This document shows positions 61,928 through 64,000 of a DNA stretch of 64,000 nt, in pieces. Both the position numbers and the translations under genes were made by a program. Source of the stretch: Tubulanus polymorphus (Eukaryota; Nemertea; Palaeonemertea; Tubulaniformes; Tubulanidae). Position 1 is the stretch's first letter. Each line of letters opens with the position of its first letter. The stretch lies in contig NC_134030.1 of assembly GCF_964204645.1 (NCBI RefSeq), positions 17,365,110-17,429,109 on the forward strand, written 5' to 3'. Under the pieces are notes generated by a model that saw only the letters and a program-made list of their open reading frames with translations, searched no databases and was not told where the DNA came from.

Positions 61928-63164
61928 TGATCCACAGCAAGATTTCGTAGTAGCTAAAAAATGTTTGTAATGTTGATTTCCTGTATGCGTTGGTGGTTAT
62001 TAATGGTTTCAGACAGCAAACGTAGTAAGATGTAGTAAGCAGGTTGTTATTTGATGCTTTGGTCTATCAGCGCTGACCATAAATCAGCCTGGTGTAAAAA
62101 TAATTTTTTCTCGGTTCTTCTGCTGCGATATCTGGCAAACATTCAGAAATCTTTTTATAAACTTACGGAACCGTATTTGGTTGGGTCGGAACAATGGGTT
62201 GCATTAATAATGTGGCTGGTGGAAGGATCACGCTGTTACTTCATGATAATCCCGAGTACTTTCTTTAAAAAGAAAAACGGAAGTATGGGGAGACATTGTT
62301 GTTTTGCTTTATCCCGTATTATAATAAAATTAGTATAACAGTTGTAGAATGATTTTAAGAATAGTAATTGATCATGATGTATTTCCGAAACAAAAGTAAT
62401 CATGATAGGTTAAAAAGAAACGATGAGTTTGTACCGACGAATACTAAAGTTTCGAAAATATATTTAATTTGAGTATTCTGGATGTTAATTAAGAACAAAG
62501 TCTCTATAATCGCTAAATTTGTAGGAGTTTATTTGTGTTAAATGCTTATACTAGCTCTCTAAAGTTTCTCTTGTTGTATACGTCTGTTGGTAATTCGCAA
62601 AGAGTAGCTGTTCTCTCAACGATGATAAGCAAGGAGTGAGTAAATCATTCCGCGTCATGATAGGAAGGTTGGAAGGAAAAAGTTAGTTTAGCAAATCAGT
62701 TTCCCAAATAATTTTAGATCAGCGAATCAGTAAGGCTAAATTCTACATGACTAAAACAATCATGACAGTTAGGTTGCTGCTCCTTGCCAAAAGTCGAGAG
62801 GGAGAGTCGGTATTTTAAGAAGGGACCCGCAGTTTTGGGAGAGCAGACACTCAAAAGACACTCGAAAGTCACTCAATAGAGTTCGATTGGGAGGTGATAT
62901 TCTGGTATTCTGGACCTTGTTTAGAGAGTTTTGTTACCAACAGGAGTGTAGGCTAGGGATCATTTTAAGAGCTAGGATCTGGATTGTGTTAACTGGAGAG
63001 TTCAGATTAATTACTAAGGTAAATAAATTCGTTTTATTATCGATATATTCATTCAAGTTTTCGGTATTTTAGTTTCTACTTGGGTTTGTGCACGGACACG
63101 TTCTCTCGCCCGATCATCGCTTTCATTAATATATAACTAAGGAGAGGATTGTGACCGGTGTATC
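61928..63164 (+). repeat. A2 3' LTR
   Basis: 1237 bp. Relative to the 5' LTR it has lost the TATA box (join near 62818) and the CCAGGGACC motif (TCTCGCCCGATC near 63105). It is preceded by GGATGGGGAGTGA. Confidence 0.88.
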
Positions 63165-63169
63165 GCTAG

Positions 63170-64000
63170 TCCTGATCCAATCCTTTCCATGTTATAATGA
63201 CACCATTATAGTTACATCAGTGTAGGGCCAACGAGAGCGAAAAAGTTGTGTTTGTAGTACATGGTAGCTCACTCAATACGTAAATGCTGTTGTTACCCCT
63301 ACATGAATGTACAGTAATTTTCACAAATTTGCCTTTATAAGTATGTTGACGCATGCGCAATGCAGTAGAATTCTGACTTGTAATATTGGAATTCGAAAAC
63401 AAATGAAAAAAAAATCCGACGGTCGTCCAGTGATTTACCCACTGAGCCACATTTATCAACTGCAGGGTTGATAAATCAATTTACAAATATCCTCACCTAA
63501 CCCTACCCTAGTTAGTTACCTAATTGTTGGTGGTAAGCTTTTTATAATCGGATGGGCTTATACCAACGTTAGGGATGACAAGGGCCAAAACACAGTTGAA
63601 AAAAGTAACACTTCAAAAATAGACTTTCTGTGAAGAAACAGAAAACCCTATTGATACTACAACCTCATTATCGTACATCAATTTACAACATCTGGATAGT
63701 ATTCATAAGTTACAATTTCTGACCATTACACCTATTATCCCATCTTGCATAATTTCTACCTAAACTAAGCAACACACCCCTCTCATTATTATTTCATATC
63801 ATTCATCGACGAGACTAACATGGATCCGATAGAATTTTACGGTAAGCAAAGCACCTTTTCTAAACACCTATAAAGTAACGCATTGCTAACTTTTTGCCAA
63901 GAGAATGTAATTCAGCTACCAATATTGTATAAACTCTATCTATCAGCAATACATAGCAATTATCAGGCATGCGCGTTTTGATCTTACCCCGTCATCGCAA
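63170..64000. other. Unassigned right edge, possible first exon
   Basis: No ORF over 80 residues. At 63821 an ATG in a pyrimidine/purine-mixed leader reads MDPIEFY and is followed at once by a splice-donor-like GGTAAGC (near 63840). It could be the first coding exon of a host gene extending beyond the window, but seven codons are too few to support a call. Confidence 0.2.

Larger units (their letters stand above)
55863..63164 (+). mobile_element. Family A copy A2: decayed RT-less LTR element
   Basis: LTRs at 55863-57119 and 61928-63164, flanked by the 5-bp duplication GCTAG (55858-55862, 63165-63169). It lacks RT, RNase H and integrase like A1. LTRs are clearly more diverged and contain small deletions; ORF3 is missing, Gag and protease are broken. 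Between the LTR and gag it carries a four-fold primer-site array and at least four T-arm-like hairpins. Confidence 0.9.

Overview
This is eukaryotic, intron-age, AT-rich DNA with no bacterial gene organisation. It is a nested mosaic of transposable elements; I could not find one convincing host gene. The mix (BEL/Pao, Ty1/copia, Ty3/gypsy-like and Penelope-like retroelements, long-TIR DNA transposons, a tandem-repeat-bearing Helentron/Pearl-like insert) suggests an invertebrate animal, most likely marine. The exact phylum is inference.

Layout. 0.4-2.3 kb: minus-strand remnant of an LTR element I call family B (Gag, tRNA-Phe-type primer-binding site, LTR). Its LTR is split by a 6.4-kb element (2305-8680) with about 410-bp inverted ends and a TTTC target duplication. 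9.6-13.3 kb: Penelope-like GIY-YIG fragment, a fold-back element, and a 1131-bp MULE-like element with a perfect 9-bp duplication. 13.3-16.7 kb: a 38-bp minisatellite, then a very AT-rich segment bounded by two palindromes and carrying four small, closely packed minus-strand ORFs of unknown function. 16.9-25.3 kb: decayed minus-strand pieces of families A and C plus more minisatellite. 26.3-32.5 kb: a minus-strand BEL/Pao element broken by frameshifts and an RT deletion. 36.1-45.3 kb: family A copy 1 (A1), intact in outline, with LTRs differing at only about 8-9 of 1278 positions, inserted in a solo LTR of family B. 46.4-49.9 kb: two copies of a dispersed repeat, one split by a 1256-bp insert with four ~153-bp tandem units. 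50.0-54.9 kb: a young copia element. 55.4-55.8 kb: a Harbinger-like MITE. 55.9-63.2 kb: family A copy 2 (A2), decayed.

The most novel content is family A. It encodes Gag and an aspartic protease but no reverse transcriptase, RNase H or integrase in either LTR-bounded copy, so it must be mobilised in trans. Before gag it carries three accessory ORFs. Two of them are paralogues built around repeats of a tRNA T-arm-complementary hairpin whose stem covaries; the third carries three PxDLS (CtBP-type) motifs. Its primer-binding site matches tRNA-Phe exactly over 18 nt, U5 has a 9-nt complement to the tRNA-Phe variable-loop/T-stem region, and in A2 the primer-binding region is repeated four times with a 31-bp period. 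Family B uses near-identical signals and the BEL element also uses tRNA-Phe, so shared or borrowed replication machinery is plausible.
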